A DNA stretch of 64,000 nucleotides from Flavobacterium shii (GCF_025847235.1 NZ_JAOZEW010000011.1:1-64000), one strand, 5' to 3'; shown: positions 17,780 to 26,560, numbered from the stretch's first letter. Numbers and translations are program-made. The notes: generated from the letters alone by a model not told the origin.

Positions 17780-19105
17780 ATGGCAAGATTTGAATTAAAA
17801 CTTCCTAAAATGGGAGAAAGTGTCGCTGAAGCAACAATCACAAACTGGTTGAAACAAGTTGGAGACAAAATTGAAATGGATGAAGCAGTACTGGAAATCG
17901 CTACAGATAAAGTCGATAGCGAAGTGCCAAGTGAAGTTTCGGGAATTTTGATTGAGCAATTGTTTGGCAAAGACGATTTGGTACAAGTAGGGCAAACTAT
18001 TGCCATCATTGAAACAGAAGAAGGTTCATCATTTTTAGTTGATAAAGTAACGGAAGAGATAGTTGTTCCTGCTGAAGTTGTTGCTATCGAAAAAACAATC
18101 GAAGCGGCTAAGGAAGTTGCTGCTCCGGCAGATTATACAACTTCGGATAAATTCTTTTCGCCATTAGTAAAAAATATTGCTAAAGAAGAAAATGTTTCTA
18201 TTGCAGAGTTAGAAAGTATAAAAGGTTCAGGAAAAGACGGTCGAGTGACTAAAGAAGATATATTAACTTACGTTGCTGGAAGAACAAACAAAGTAGAAGC
18301 TCCAAAAGTAGAAGTGAAAGTTGAGGTTGCTGTGCCAGTACCGGTTAAAGTACAAGAATCAGTGGTTTCAAAAGCGGCGCCAGTTTCTGTAAATGGAGGT
18401 GACGAAATCATAGAAATGGACAGAATGCGTAAGCTTATTTCTGGATACATGGTAGCTTCAGTTCAAACATCTGCACACGTACAATCATTTATTGAGGTAG
18501 ATGTAACCAATATTGTAAAGTGGAGAGAAAAAGTTAAAACTGCTTTCGAGAAAAGAGAAGGAGAGAAATTAACTTTTACACCAATTATGATGGAAGCTGT
18601 AGCAAAAGCATTAAAAGACTTCCCAGGAATGAATATCTCAGTTGATGGTGATTATATCATCAAAAAGAAAAATATAAATTTAGGAATGGCGGCTGCCTTA
18701 CCAAATGGAAATTTAATTGTTCCGGTAATTAAAAACGCAGACCAGCTAAACCTTGTCGGAATGGCAAAAGCGGTAAACGATTTAGGTAATCGTGCAAAAG
18801 CAGGAAAACTAAAACCAGACGACACACAAGGAGGAACTTATACGGTAACGAATGTAGGAACTTTTGGAAGTGTTTTTGGAACGCCAATTATTAATCAGCC
18901 GCAAGTAGGGATTTTAGCTCTTGGAGCAATTCGTAAAGTGCCAGCGGTTATCGAAACTCCAGAAGGAGATTTTATCGGAATCCGTCAAAAAATGTTTCTT
19001 TCGCATAGTTATGACCACCGTGTTGTAGATGGAGCATTAGGAGGAAGTTTTGTAAAAAGAGTTGCTGAGTATTTAGAAGCTTTTGATGTAGATAGAGATT
19101 TCTAG
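17780..19105 (+). CDS. 2-oxo acid dehydrogenase E2 (dihydrolipoamide acyltransferase)
   Basis: 441 residues. The N-terminal lipoyl domain carries its attachment lysine in IATDKVDSE (Lys44). Residues about 126-167 form the peripheral subunit-binding domain (FFSPLVKNIAKEE ... GSGKDGRVTKEDI). After a Val/Glu-rich linker comes the catalytic domain, with the active-site HRVVDG (His413, Asp417). It transfers an acyl group from lipoate to CoA in the pyruvate or branched-chain 2-oxoacid dehydrogenase complex. A single lipoyl domain and no adjacent E1 or E3 gene fit the branched-chain or generic E2 often found alone in Flavobacteria; the substrate cannot be fixed from sequence alone. Confidence 0.92.
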   Translation: MARFELKLPKMGESVAEATITNWLKQVGDKIEMDEAVLEIATDKVDSEVPSEVSGILIEQLFGKDDLVQVGQTIAIIETEEGSSFLVDKVTEEIVVPAEVVAIEKTIEAAKEVAAPADYTTSDKFFSPLVKNIAKEENVSIAELESIKGSGKDGRVTKEDILTYVAGRTNKVEAPKVEVKVEVAVPVPVKVQESVVSKAAPVSVNGGDEIIEMDRMRKLISGYMVASVQTSAHVQSFIEVDVTNIVKWREKVKTAFEKREGEKLTFTPIMMEAVAKALKDFPGMNISVDGDYIIKKKNINLGMAAALPNGNLIVPVIKNADQLNLVGMAKAVNDLGNRAKAGKLKPDDTQGGTYTVTNVGTFGSVFGTPIINQPQVGILALGAIRKVPAVIETPEGDFIGIRQKMFLSHSYDHRVVDGALGGSFVKRVAEYLEAFDVDRDF

Positions 19106-19129
19106 AAAAATCCCGTCTTATAAATAATT

Positions 19130-19167
19130 AACCCTTTTAACGTTTTAAATGTTGAAAGGGTTTTCTT
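19130..19167 (+). terminator. Terminator after the E2 gene
   Basis: Stem AACCCTTTTAAC/GTTGAAAGGGTT with one mismatch, followed by TTTCTTTTT, 24 bp beyond the E2 stop. Confidence 0.75.
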
Positions 19168-19242
19168 TTTGCGGCATTATTGCATTACAGGTAGTAATCG
19201 GCAACTTTCTGAAAAAAACAGGTAAAATTCGTGTTTAAAAAT

Positions 19243-19250
19243 TATATTTG
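19243..19250 (+). promoter_or_regulatory. Candidate -7 element for the exonuclease gene
   Basis: TATATTTG is an exact match to TAnnTTTG, 20 bp before the ATG at 19271. Confidence 0.45.
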
Positions 19251-19270
19251 TAAACTTATAAAATTAAAAA

Positions 19271-20041
19271 ATGGAACTGAAACTCAACAAACCAATTTGC
19301 TTTTTCGATCTAGAAACTACCGGAATAGACATCGGAAAAGATCGAATAGTAGAAATTTCAATATTTAAAGTTTTTCCAAACGGAAATAAAGAAAGTAAAA
19401 CTTGGTTAGTGAACCCTACAATTCCAATTCCGGCTCAAACTACCGCCGTTCATGGTATTACTGATGAAAAAGTGGCAAATGAACCTACATTTGCAGCCTT
19501 AGCACTGCAAGTTTACAATATGATAAAAGATAGCGATTTGGCAGGATTTAACTCCGATCGTTTCGATATTCCTTTGTTGGCAGAAGAATTGCTTCGAGCA
19601 GGAGTTGATTTTGATATGAAAAATAAGTGCTCAGTCGATGTGCAGACTATTTTTCATAAAATGGAAGAAAGAACATTAAGTGCAGCTTTAAAGTTTTATT
19701 GCGGAAAAAGCCTTGAAAATGCACACTCAGCCGAAGCTGATACAATGGCAACATACGAGATTCTTAAAGCGCAATTAGATCGTTATCCAGAATTGGAAAA
19801 TGATATGAAAGCGTTGTCTGAATTTACAACCAGAAAAAAAATAGCCGATTTTGCAGGAATGATCGCTTTTGATAAAGATGACGAAGAGATTTTTACCTTC
19901 GGAAAGCATAAAGGAGCAAAGGTGGAGAAGATTCTTGAAACCGAGCCTGGATATTTTAGCTGGATACAAAATGCCGATTTTCCTTTATATACAAAAAAGG
20001 TTTTGACAGCAATTAAATTAAGAAAGTTAAATACTAAATAG
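19271..20041 (+). CDS. DnaQ-like 3'-5' exonuclease (DEDDh) with exodeoxyribonuclease X-type C-terminus
   Basis: 256 residues, cytoplasmic. The three exonuclease motifs are visible: FDLETTGID near residue 14, GFNSDRFDIPLL in the middle, and HSAEADTMATYEIL as motif III with its catalytic His. The last 60 residues (FTFGKHKGAKVEKILETEPG YFSWI) match the small domain found at the end of ExoX-type enzymes. It should degrade DNA from 3' ends using two metal ions, in proofreading or repair. It stands alone with a promoter-like -7 box; the palindrome-rich 97-bp gap downstream separates it from the next gene. Confidence 0.9.
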   Translation: MELKLNKPICFFDLETTGIDIGKDRIVEISIFKVFPNGNKESKTWLVNPTIPIPAQTTAVHGITDEKVANEPTFAALALQVYNMIKDSDLAGFNSDRFDIPLLAEELLRAGVDFDMKNKCSVDVQTIFHKMEERTLSAALKFYCGKSLENAHSAEADTMATYEILKAQLDRYPELENDMKALSEFTTRKKIADFAGMIAFDKDDEEIFTFGKHKGAKVEKILETEPGYFSWIQNADFPLYTKKVLTAIKLRKLNTK

Positions 20042-20043
20042 GC

Positions 20044-20127
20044 TTTCAGTCGCAGTCTCAGTATTCAGTTTTATGCTGAGACTGATTTTGTATTAGTGAA
20101 AACTGCGACTGAAAACTGCGACTGAAA
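20044..20127. repeat. Nested palindromic extragenic element
   Basis: TTTCAGTCGCAGT (20044-20056) pairs with either of two tandem copies of ACTGCGACTGAAA (20102-20127). Inside lies a second palindrome AGTCTCAG/CTGAGACT. A related AGTCTCAG...AGTTTCAGTTTTCA string lies at about 15140-15170, so this is probably a dispersed element. Confidence 0.6.
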
Positions 20128-20138
20128 ACTTAAAAAGA

Positions 20139-20750
20139 ATGAAGATCATTTGTATCGGTAGAAATTATACCAATCATATAGAAGAGTTGCAAAACGAACG
20201 CCCTGCGGAGCCAGTTGTATTCATGAAGCCCGATTCAGCAGTTTTGTTAAAACAGCATCCGTTTGTAATCCCCGAATTTTCTGAGGATATTCATCACGAA
20301 ATTGAGCTTATTGTTAAAATTAATAAAGTCGGAAAATATATAGAGCCAAAGTTTGCGCACAAGTATTACGACGAGATAAGTGTAGGTATTGACTTTACGG
20401 CTAGGGATTTACAAGAAAAATTAAAACAGAAAGGATTGCCGTGGGAAAAAGCAAAAGCTTTTGATGGTTCGGCAGTAATCGGTGATTTTTTGCCTAAGAC
20501 ACAATTTAGTTCATTGGAAAATATTACATTTGAATTAACAAATAATTCTAAGACAGTTCAAAAAGGAAATGCTAATATGATGTTGTGGAAAATTGATGAG
20601 CTTATCTCTTATGTTTCTCAATACTTCACATTAAAAATTGGGGATATTATATTTACAGGAACTCCGGAAGGTGTTGCAGCTGTAAAACCAGATGATGTTT
20701 TAGAAGGGTTTTTAGAAGGAAAAAAATTATTCAGAATACAAGTAAAATAA
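20139..20750 (+). CDS. Fumarylacetoacetate hydrolase (FAH) family protein
   Basis: 203 residues, close to the single-domain FAH family length. It opens with KIICIGRNYTNHIEELQNE. The metal-binding HHEIELIVKI follows, and the end shows GDIIFTGTPEGVAAVKPDD, both standard for this family. Members hydrolyse or decarboxylate 2-oxo acids, for example acylpyruvates or oxaloacetate, with Mg2+ or Mn2+. The exact substrate is unknown. Its stop overlaps the start of the Hpt gene by 1 nt (TAATG), so the two are translationally coupled. Confidence 0.88.
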   Translation: MKIICIGRNYTNHIEELQNERPAEPVVFMKPDSAVLLKQHPFVIPEFSEDIHHEIELIVKINKVGKYIEPKFAHKYYDEISVGIDFTARDLQEKLKQKGLPWEKAKAFDGSAVIGDFLPKTQFSSLENITFELTNNSKTVQKGNANMMLWKIDELISYVSQYFTLKIGDIIFTGTPEGVAAVKPDDVLEGFLEGKKLFRIQVK

Positions 20751-21094
20751 TGGCTTTAAAATACAACCTTTCAAAAGTGTACGCACTTTCAGATAACGAT
20801 CCGGAATTTGTAAACGAAATTCTTAATTTGTTTGTAACCGAAGTTCCCGAAGATTTAAAACAAATCAAAGAAGGGATTAAGAAGAAAGACCATAAACATG
20901 CGTATGCGTATGCACATAAAATAAAACCAACTCTTGACTTATTAGGTTTAAATGTTGCTTTTGAGGAAATTCTTCAAGTCGAAGCCTGGACAAAGGCCGA
21001 AGGTAAAAAGAAGGCTATAGAAGAAACTTTTAAGAGTATAAAAAATCAAGTAAAAGAAGCAATCAAAGAAATTAAGAAAGACTTTGATTTGTAA
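20750..21094 (+). CDS. Hpt (histidine phosphotransfer) domain protein
   Basis: 114 residues, a stand-alone four-helix Hpt domain. The phosphorylatable His lies in AYAYAHKIKPTLDLLG, the family's HxxKxxxxxLG pattern. It would pass phosphate between a hybrid sensor kinase and a response regulator. No partner gene is adjacent. It overlaps the FAH gene by 1 nt. Confidence 0.85.
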   Translation: MALKYNLSKVYALSDNDPEFVNEILNLFVTEVPEDLKQIKEGIKKKDHKHAYAYAHKIKPTLDLLGLNVAFEEILQVEAWTKAEGKKKAIEETFKSIKNQVKEAIKEIKKDFDL

Positions 21095-21189
21095 AACTTC
21101 ATAGATTGCCAACCTGAAAATTCAGGTTGGGTGATCTTCTCCAAATACAATTCACATTGTAAATCAATTATAAGACAAGTGAATTGATT

Positions 21190-21262
21190 TTATCTTTCTT
21201 CCGTTTTACTTCGCGATAAAAAGGATTTTCATTGCTATTCCCCGCGCAATTCCTTGCGATAA
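21190..21262. repeat. Extragenic palindromic element, copy A
   Basis: ATAAAAAGGATTTTCATTGC followed by TATTCCCCGCGC matches the right arm of the element best seen at 54701-54781 (AAGGATTTCCACAGCTATC). It lies 32 bp before the cinA start. The left arm is degraded. Confidence 0.5.
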
Positions 21263-21294
21263 ATAATCTAAGTAGTAATTTGAATTTTAGATAC

Positions 21295-22548
21295 ATGAAA
21301 GCAACAATAATTACAATTGGTGATGAAATCCTAATAGGACAAATTGTAGATACAAATTCTGGTTTTATAGCTAAATCTCTAGATAAAATCGGAGTCGAAA
21401 TCCATGAAATGATTTCGATAAGTGATAATAAACAGCATATTTTAGATACATTTTCTCAATTACAAAACAAAGTCGATTTGGTAATCGTTACAGGAGGTTT
21501 AGGGCCTACAAAAGACGATGTGACCAAAAAAACATTTTGTGATTATTTTGAAGACGAATTGGTTGTTAATCCCGAAGTTCTGGCACATGTTACAGAGTTA
21601 ATAGAGGGCTTCTATAAACGACCGATTACCCAAATGAACAAAGATCAGGCATTGGTGCCTTCTAAATGTACTGTGCTTCATAATAAAATGGGAACTGCGC
21701 CAGGAATGTGGATGAAAAAGGAAAATACTGTTTTTATTTCACTTCCGGGAGTTCCTTATGAAATGAAATATTTGGTAGAAAGTGTGATAGTTCCAAAAGT
21801 TGTAAAAGAATACGAGCGACCATATATTATTCATAAGACGATACTTACATACGGTCAGGGCGAAAGTTTAGTAGCGGAGCGTATCGAAGACTGGGAGAAT
21901 AATTTACCTGATTTTATAAAGCTAGCCTATTTGCCAAATCCGGGAAGAGTGCGTTTGCGACTTTCGGCTCGCGGTACAGATAAAGAAATGCTGGAAGCAG
22001 CAATCGAGGCCAATGTGCAATCGCTGGATGCAATTATTCATGATATTATAGTGGGCTTCGATGATAACGAAACGATTGAAGTTGTAGTAGGGCAATTACT
22101 GACAAAAAAAGGAAAGACAGTTGCGACTGCCGAAAGTTGTACGGGAGGAGGGATTGCATCACTTTTGTCAGTGGTTTCTGGTGCTTCGATTTACTTTAAA
22201 GGGAGTGTTGTGCCGTATGCAACCGAAGTAAAAACGGCTATTTTGGGTATTTCGGAGCAATTAATAGAAGAAAATTCTGTTGTAAGTTCTGCGGTTGCTT
22301 CGGCGATGGCTTTGAGTGTAAAACGCCTAATGAAAACTGATTACGCAATAGCGACAACTGGGAACGCCGGGCCGACAAAAGGAGACTCAAATGCCGAAAT
22401 TGGTACTATTTTTATTGCAATTGCAACACCAAACGATGTAATTGTCGAAGAATTTAATTTCGGTCAACCACGTGAAAAAGTGATAGATAGGGCTATAAAT
22501 AAAAGTTTAGAAATGTTACAGAAAGAAATTTTAAAAAATGTGTGCTAA
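21295..22548 (+). CDS. cinA: CinA family nicotinamide-nucleotide amidohydrolase
   Basis: 417 residues from the ATG at 21295 ([20 protein letters not shown]), the usual CinA start; a longer in-frame ATG runs into the repeat upstream. Residues 1-170 are the molybdopterin-binding-like (MoCF) domain with [14 protein letters not shown] and SLPGVPYEM. Residues about 255-417 are the amidohydrolase domain ([18 protein letters not shown] ... [19 protein letters not shown]). Full-length CinA recycles NMN and may hydrolyse ADP-ribose. The catalytic Ser and Lys region looks intact, though the usual GxAGP motif reads GNAGP here. It precedes the ribosomal protein block. Confidence 0.93.
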   Translation: MKATIITIGDEILIGQIVDTNSGFIAKSLDKIGVEIHEMISISDNKQHILDTFSQLQNKVDLVIVTGGLGPTKDDVTKKTFCDYFEDELVVNPEVLAHVTELIEGFYKRPITQMNKDQALVPSKCTVLHNKMGTAPGMWMKKENTVFISLPGVPYEMKYLVESVIVPKVVKEYERPYIIHKTILTYGQGESLVAERIEDWENNLPDFIKLAYLPNPGRVRLRLSARGTDKEMLEAAIEANVQSLDAIIHDIIVGFDDNETIEVVVGQLLTKKGKTVATAESCTGGGIASLLSVVSGASIYFKGSVVPYATEVKTAILGISEQLIEENSVVSSAVASAMALSVKRLMKTDYAIATTGNAGPTKGDSNAEIGTIFIAIATPNDVIVEEFNFGQPREKVIDRAINKSLEMLQKEILKNVC

Positions 22549-22551
22549 TTT

Positions 22552-22583
22552 TTTGTTTCAATCGTTTATTTTTCTTTTCTTTG
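22552..22583 (+). promoter_or_regulatory. Candidate promoter for rpmB-rpmG
   Basis: TTTG at 22552-22555 and TTTCTTTG at 22576-22583 (one mismatch to TAnnTTTG) with 20-nt spacing, 36 bp before the rpmB ATG. Confidence 0.35.
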
Positions 22584-22619
22584 CACCCTGATTTTGAATA
22601 ACGATAAAACATAAGTATA

Positions 22620-22856
22620 ATGTCAAGAGTTTGTGACCTTACAGGTAAAAGAGCGATGGTAGGAAATAACGTTTCTCACGCTATGAACAAAACTAAGAGA
22701 AAATTTTCTGTGAACTTAGTTAAAAAGCGTTTTTATCTTCCAGAAGAAGATAGATGGATTACTCTTAGAGTAGCAGCATCTACGATAAAAACAATTAATA
22801 AAAATGGAATTTCTGCTGTTTTGAAAAAAGCGCAGTCAGAAGGATTTATCAAATAA
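22620..22856 (+). CDS. rpmB: 50S ribosomal protein bL28
   Basis: 78 residues of standard length. [20 protein letters not shown] and the following [19 protein letters not shown] are diagnostic of L28, a component of the large subunit. rpmG follows after 27 bp and the DUF4295 gene after that, the usual order in Bacteroidetes. Confidence 0.97.
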   Translation: MSRVCDLTGKRAMVGNNVSHAMNKTKRKFSVNLVKKRFYLPEEDRWITLRVAASTIKTINKNGISAVLKKAQSEGFIK

Positions 22857-22883
22857 TCTTTTCCAAAATAAATATATAGCAAG

Positions 22884-23066
22884 ATGGCAAAGAAAGGTAA
22901 TAGAATCCAAGTAATTTTAGAATGTACTGAGCACAAGACTTCTGGTGTAGCAGGAACTTCAAGATACATTACAACAAAGAACAAAAAGAATACTCCAGAC
23001 AGATTAGAGATTAAGAAATTTAATCCAATCTTGAAACGTGTAACTGTTCACAAAGAAATTAAGTAA
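22884..23066 (+). CDS. rpmG: 50S ribosomal protein bL33
   Basis: 60 residues ([20 protein letters not shown]...[16 protein letters not shown]). It lacks the two CxxC pairs of the zinc-binding form and is therefore the zinc-independent type. It sits between rpmB and the DUF4295 gene in one operon. Confidence 0.97.
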   Translation: MAKKGNRIQVILECTEHKTSGVAGTSRYITTKNKKNTPDRLEIKKFNPILKRVTVHKEIK

Positions 23067-23138
23067 TAATTAGAGATTTTATAAGCCTCAATGGTTTTCC
23101 ATTAGAGTTTTATAAAAGCTTCAAATAACATTTGAATC

Positions 23139-23291
23139 ATGGCAAAGAAAACCGTAGCATCGTTACAAACAGCTTCTAAGAGATTATCAAAAGCCATCAA
23201 AATGGTGAAATCTCCAAAAACTGGTGCATATACATTCGTAGAATCTATTATGACTCCTGAAGAAGTTGATACTTTCTTGAAAAAGAAATAA
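23139..23291 (+). CDS. DUF4295 small basic protein, probable Bacteroidetes ribosomal protein bL38
   Basis: 50 residues: MAKKTVASLQTASKRLSKAI, then KMVKSPKTGAYTFVES and a C-terminal VDTFLKKK. It is very basic and has the length of the DUF4295 family, which always sits between rpmG and ftsY in Bacteroidetes. I recall that the cryo-EM structure of the Flavobacterium johnsoniae ribosome revealed a new protein named bL38 and that it corresponds to this family; I cannot verify that here. It lies 72 bp after rpmG and is followed by a strong terminator, so it closes the ribosomal protein operon. Confidence 0.88.
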   Translation: MAKKTVASLQTASKRLSKAIKMVKSPKTGAYTFVESIMTPEEVDTFLKKK

Positions 23292-23310
23292 TAACAATCA
23301 CATTATATAG

Positions 23311-23343
23311 AAAAGCTACTTTCATTCGGAAGTAGCTTTTTTA
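23311..23343 (+). terminator. Terminator of the rpmB-rpmG-DUF4295 operon
   Basis: Stem AAAAGCTACTT/AAGTAGCTTTT with loop TCATTCGG, followed by further Ts. Confidence 0.85.
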
Positions 23344-23370
23344 TTTTTTATATTTGTCTCAAAATTTAGA

Positions 23371-23487
23371 GGAGCCAAACATTAGTTCTTTTTTAATCAA
23401 GATTCCCGCTTTTGCTTCAATCTTTTATTCCATTCCGAGGCTTCGGGACCAGAAAAAAAGGATTTTGCTACAATCGGGGCTAATTAA
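23371..23487. repeat. Extragenic palindromic element, copy B
   Basis: It begins with GGAGCC and has TTCCCGCTTTTGCTTCAATC on the left and AAAAAAAGGATTTTGCTAC then AATCGGGGCTAA on the right, with a variable centre containing CCGAGGCTTCGGGACC. It has the same layout as 54701-54781. It ends about 85 bp before the ftsY start. Confidence 0.6.
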
Positions 23488-23573
23488 AGACATTTAGCCT
23501 TCTTTAAACTCTAGGATTGTTGTAGATTGTGAGAAAAATCTAAATAATCCGAAAAACTAACAATCTATAAAAA

Positions 23574-24527
23574 ATGAGTTTTTTTAAAAAAATATTTTCA
23601 TCTGATAAAAAAGAGACTTTGGATAAAGGTCTTGAAAAATCCAAAACTACTTTCTTTTCTAAATTAAGTAAAGCTGTAGCCGGTAAGTCTAAAGTTGACG
23701 ACGACGTTTTGGATAATTTGGAAGAAATCCTGGTTTCTTCGGATGTAGGAGTTGAGACGACTTTAAAAATTATTACCCGAATAGAAAAACGTGTAGCATC
23801 AGATAAATATTTAGGGATTGAAGAATTAAACCAAATTCTAAGAGAAGAGATTGCGGGTTTATTATCTGAAACCAATACAGGTGAAGCAACCGAGTTTCTG
23901 GTTCCTATTCAGGCAAGACCATATGTTTTAATGGTCGTTGGAGTAAATGGAGTAGGAAAGACTACAACTATAGGAAAATTGGCTTATCAGTTTAAGAAAG
24001 CAGGTTATAAAGTTGTTCTTGGAGCGGCAGATACTTTTCGTGCAGCAGCAATCGATCAATTACAAGTTTGGGCAGATCGTGTAGATGTGCCAATTGTAAG
24101 ACAAAATATGGGTAGCGATCCTGCATCTGTAGCTTTTGATACCTTGCAATCTGCAGTAGCTCAAAATGCCGATGTTGTGATAATTGATACCGCTGGTCGT
24201 TTGCATAACAAAATCAACCTTATGAACGAGCTTACGAAGGTAAAACGCGTAATGCAAAAAGTGGTTGCCGATGCACCACACGATGTTCTTTTGGTTTTGG
24301 ATGGTTCTACAGGACAAAATGCCTTTGAACAAGCCAAACAATTTACCGCTGCAACCGAAGTAACAGCACTTGCTGTAACCAAATTAGACGGGACTGCCAA
24401 AGGGGGTGTCGTAATTGGTATTTCGGATCAGTTTAAAATTCCTGTAAAATACATTGGTGTAGGAGAAGGAATTGAAGACTTGCAGGTTTTTAATAAATAT
24501 GAGTTTGTAGATAGTTTCTTTAAATAG
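23574..24527 (+). CDS. ftsY: Signal recognition particle receptor FtsY
   Basis: 317 residues. The N-terminal N domain (helical, about residues 20-95) is followed by the SRP-type GTPase: GVNGVGKTTTIGKLA as the P-loop, DTFRAAAIDQL, DTAGRLHNK as G3 and TKLDGTAKGG as G4. The short acidic/basic leader (FFKKIFSSDKKE) lacks the long A domain of E. coli FtsY, as usual in Bacteroidetes. It docks SRP-ribosome complexes at the inner membrane for cotranslational insertion. A small membrane-protein gene follows after 7 bp. Confidence 0.96.
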   Translation: MSFFKKIFSSDKKETLDKGLEKSKTTFFSKLSKAVAGKSKVDDDVLDNLEEILVSSDVGVETTLKIITRIEKRVASDKYLGIEELNQILREEIAGLLSETNTGEATEFLVPIQARPYVLMVVGVNGVGKTTTIGKLAYQFKKAGYKVVLGAADTFRAAAIDQLQVWADRVDVPIVRQNMGSDPASVAFDTLQSAVAQNADVVIIDTAGRLHNKINLMNELTKVKRVMQKVVADAPHDVLLVLDGSTGQNAFEQAKQFTAATEVTALAVTKLDGTAKGGVVIGISDQFKIPVKYIGVGEGIEDLQVFNKYEFVDSFFK

Positions 24528-24534
24528 TTTTCAG

Positions 24535-24705
24535 ATGAGTTTTAATAATATCCCGCCAATTTATTTTTATTTTGGCAGCATTCTTTCTTTTGTTTTATCT
24601 AATATTTTTAGAGAACAAAATCTAACATTATATTACGTTTTATTGGTAATAGGTGTTATTTTATTTCTTCTGGGACTTCTTAGAAGAATCCAGACAAAAA
24701 AATAA
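24535..24705 (+). CDS. Small two-span membrane protein downstream of ftsY
   Basis: 56 residues: MSFNNIPPIYFYFGSILSFV, then a polar turn (FREQNLTLYY) and a second hydrophobic segment VLLVIGVILFLLGLL ending in RRIQTKK. Two membrane helices with a basic C-terminus predict both ends in the cytoplasm. It begins 7 bp after the ftsY stop, so it is cotranscribed. I recognise no family. The codon use and start placement look genuine. A role near the membrane insertion machinery is only suggested by position. Confidence 0.65.
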   Translation: MSFNNIPPIYFYFGSILSFVLSNIFREQNLTLYYVLLVIGVILFLLGLLRRIQTKK

Positions 24706-24940
24706 GCTAAGTAAACAGGGTTTTTCTAATAGAGGTTTATCATATAAAATTTTCTATCTTAGAATAATCCGTATTTATATACAAATGCCAAAGGATATTT
24801 ATAGTATTCGTTGGTGTTTTTTGCTTTATAGATAAACGAAAATTAATGAAATAGTTTAACGGCTTTTGGCATTTTTTTCTTCTTTATCAATTTTATAAGG
24901 TTAACTTTGTTTCTCGCAAAACAATCTATTCATATTACTG

Positions 24941-25041
24941 CGGAGCTTTAGCCCTGACAAAGGTGGTGTCCTTTTTTTGTGGATTTTTATTCCATAAAAA
25001 GATATAGCGCCCCGATCCCGAAACTTCGAATTGAGATCAGG
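24941..25041. repeat. Extragenic palindromic element, copy C, in a 365-bp gene-free gap
   Basis: The gap 24706-25070 has no convincing gene; a 60-codon frame across it overlaps the end of the small membrane gene and has no protein-like character. It holds a degraded copy of the 54701 element: GGAGCTTTAGCCCTGA, then GGTGGTGTCCTTTTTTTGTGG, then ATAAAAAGATATAGCGCCCC. It ends 29 bp before the next start. Confidence 0.45.
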
Positions 25042-25070
25042 AAATTGCTTCGTAAAAAAAATAATTTATA

Positions 25071-25514
25071 ATGAAAAACGTATTTAAAATTATCTTAGTG
25101 TCACTTGTGTTTGTTGGTTGTCAACAAAAAATAGAACCTGCTGATATTGCTAAATTAAATGGGTATTGGGAAATCGAAAAAGTGGTTTTTGATAAAGGAG
25201 AAGATAAAGATTACGGGATGAATGAAAGCTATGATTATTTTAAGATTGGAGCCGACAATAATGGAGTTCGTCTAAAAGTAATGCCGCAACTAGATGGGAC
25301 TTTTTTGACAAATGATTTACATGAGAGTGTGAAAGTTAGATTTAAAGATGGTAAGGCTTTCTTAGATTACTCAACACCTTATATGAAATGGAGTGAAGAA
25401 TTAATCACCTTAACAGACGAGAAATTAGTGCTGCTAAACGCCGAGAAAAAAGAATATCATTATAAAAAAGCAGGACCAATTAATATTATAGACAATGGCA
25501 AAAAGACTAAATAA
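25071..25514 (+). CDS. Small lipoprotein with lipocalin-like fold
   Basis: 147 residues. MKNVFKIILVSLVFVGCQQK is a lipoprotein signal with its lipobox at VFVGC (Cys17). The mature part opens with LNGYWEIEKVVFDKGEDKDY, the GxW start of lipocalin-like barrels, and has regular strands after it. The ligand is unknown. Its 3' end overlaps the DUF721 gene by 20 bp. Confidence 0.7.
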   Translation: MKNVFKIILVSLVFVGCQQKIEPADIAKLNGYWEIEKVVFDKGEDKDYGMNESYDYFKIGADNNGVRLKVMPQLDGTFLTNDLHESVKVRFKDGKAFLDYSTPYMKWSEELITLTDEKLVLLNAEKKEYHYKKAGPINIIDNGKKTK

Positions 25515-25791
25515 TCAGAGTACTGTTGGGGATATTTTGCAAAAAATTATTCAAGTAAACAAACTCCAGCCCGGAATGGATCAGATAGATGTAAAAGAGG
25601 CATGGAGACAACTGATGGGAAATGGTGTGAATAGTTATACCCGAAATGTAGTTTTAAAAGGGAGTACACTTTATGTAGAATTAACCTCATCTGTTTTAAG
25701 AGAAGAGCTAACTCACGGAAAATCAAAAATCATTACGATGATTAATGAAGAATTGCGTAGAGATGTGGTTCGTGATGTAGTTCTTCGTTAG
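25495..25791 (+). CDS. DUF721 (DciA-like) protein
   Basis: 98 residues, cytoplasmic. The pattern VGDILQKIIQVNKLQPGM ... VKEAWRQLMG ... VVLKGSTLYVELTSSVLREEL is that of DUF721, the family of DciA, which loads the replicative helicase DnaB in bacteria lacking DnaC. The core KH-like domain is present but the protein is short, so the helicase-loader role is inferred. It overlaps the lipoprotein gene by 20 bp. Repeat-like TTAGATT/CTAGAC strings follow its stop. Confidence 0.8.
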   Translation: MAKRLNNQSTVGDILQKIIQVNKLQPGMDQIDVKEAWRQLMGNGVNSYTRNVVLKGSTLYVELTSSVLREELTHGKSKIITMINEELRRDVVRDVVLR

Positions 25792-25879
25792 ACATCTTAG
25801 ATTGCTAGACTGGCTTAGACTATACTTGGATTATTGGATATTTAGATTTTACAAAAGAATATTTACGACAACTAAATAT

Positions 25880-25917
25880 AAAACAAAACCCGCTTCATTG
25901 AAGCGGGTTTTGTTTTA
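25880..25917. terminator. Bidirectional terminator
   Basis: Stem AAAACAAAACCCGCTTCA/TGAAGCGGGTTTTGTTTT with almost no loop, between the convergent DUF721 and ndk genes. Flanking strings (25796-25825 and 25921-25975) contain inverted TTAGA/CTAGAC repeats. Confidence 0.9.
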
Positions 25918-25976
25918 TTAAGAATCTTAGAATCTAAATTATCTAAGTAGTCTATAAAATCTAAGCTAGTCTAAAA

Positions 25977-26396
25977 TTAGAATTGCTCTCTTCCAGCAAA
26001 ATGGAATGCACCTTCGATAGCAGCATTTTCGTCGCTATCAGAACCGTGAACTGCATTTTCTCCGATAGAAGTTGCGTATGCTTTACGAATTGTTCCTTCA
26101 GCAGCTTCAGCAGGGTTTGTAGCTCCGATTAAAGTTCTGAAATCTTCAACAGCGTTGTCTTTTTCTAAAATTGCAGCAACAATTGGTCCACGAGACATGA
26201 ATTCTACTAATTCTCCGTAGAAAGGTCTTGCAGCGTGAACAGCATAAAATGCTTGAGCATCAGCTACAGTTAATTGAGTTAATTTTAATGAAACGATTTT
26301 AAATCCTCCATTAGTAATCATTGCTAAGATATTCCCGATGTGTCCGTTTTGAACTGCATCTGGCTTAATCATTGTAAACGTTCTATTTGTTGCCAT
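25977..26396 (-). CDS. ndk: Nucleoside-diphosphate kinase
   Basis: 139 residues of standard length. [16 protein letters not shown] opens the fold, and the phospho-accepting histidine is His117 in [12 protein letters not shown]. It transfers gamma-phosphate between nucleoside triphosphates and diphosphates in the cytoplasm. Monocistronic, convergent with the DUF721 gene. Confidence 0.97.
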   Translation of the reverse strand: MATNRTFTMIKPDAVQNGHIGNILAMITNGGFKIVSLKLTQLTVADAQAFYAVHAARPFYGELVEFMSRGPIVAAILEKDNAVEDFRTLIGATNPAEAAEGTIRKAYATSIGENAVHGSDSDENAAIEGAFHFAGREQF

Positions 26397-26519
26397 TTTT
26401 GTTTTTATTAAATTTTGTGCAAAAATAGACTTTTTTTATGAATTGAATTTAATAAATTCATAATTAAAACTACTGAGACTACCTTTATGATAATTAATAT
26501 TGAGTAGAGATGTGTCTTA

Positions 26520-26541
26520 GAGACGCACCACAATGCGTCTC
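26520..26541. repeat. Short GAGACGCA palindrome
   Basis: GAGACGCA/TGCGTCTC with a 6-nt loop, 20 bp beyond the 3' end of the leftward gene at 26561. Part of the same dispersed family as 53344-53404 and may terminate transcription. Confidence 0.55.
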
Positions 26542-26560
26542 AAGATATCATCAGAAAAAA

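Noticed and set aside
24653..24835. 60-codon frame after ftsY
   Set aside because: It overlaps the small membrane-protein gene in another frame and has no protein-like character.
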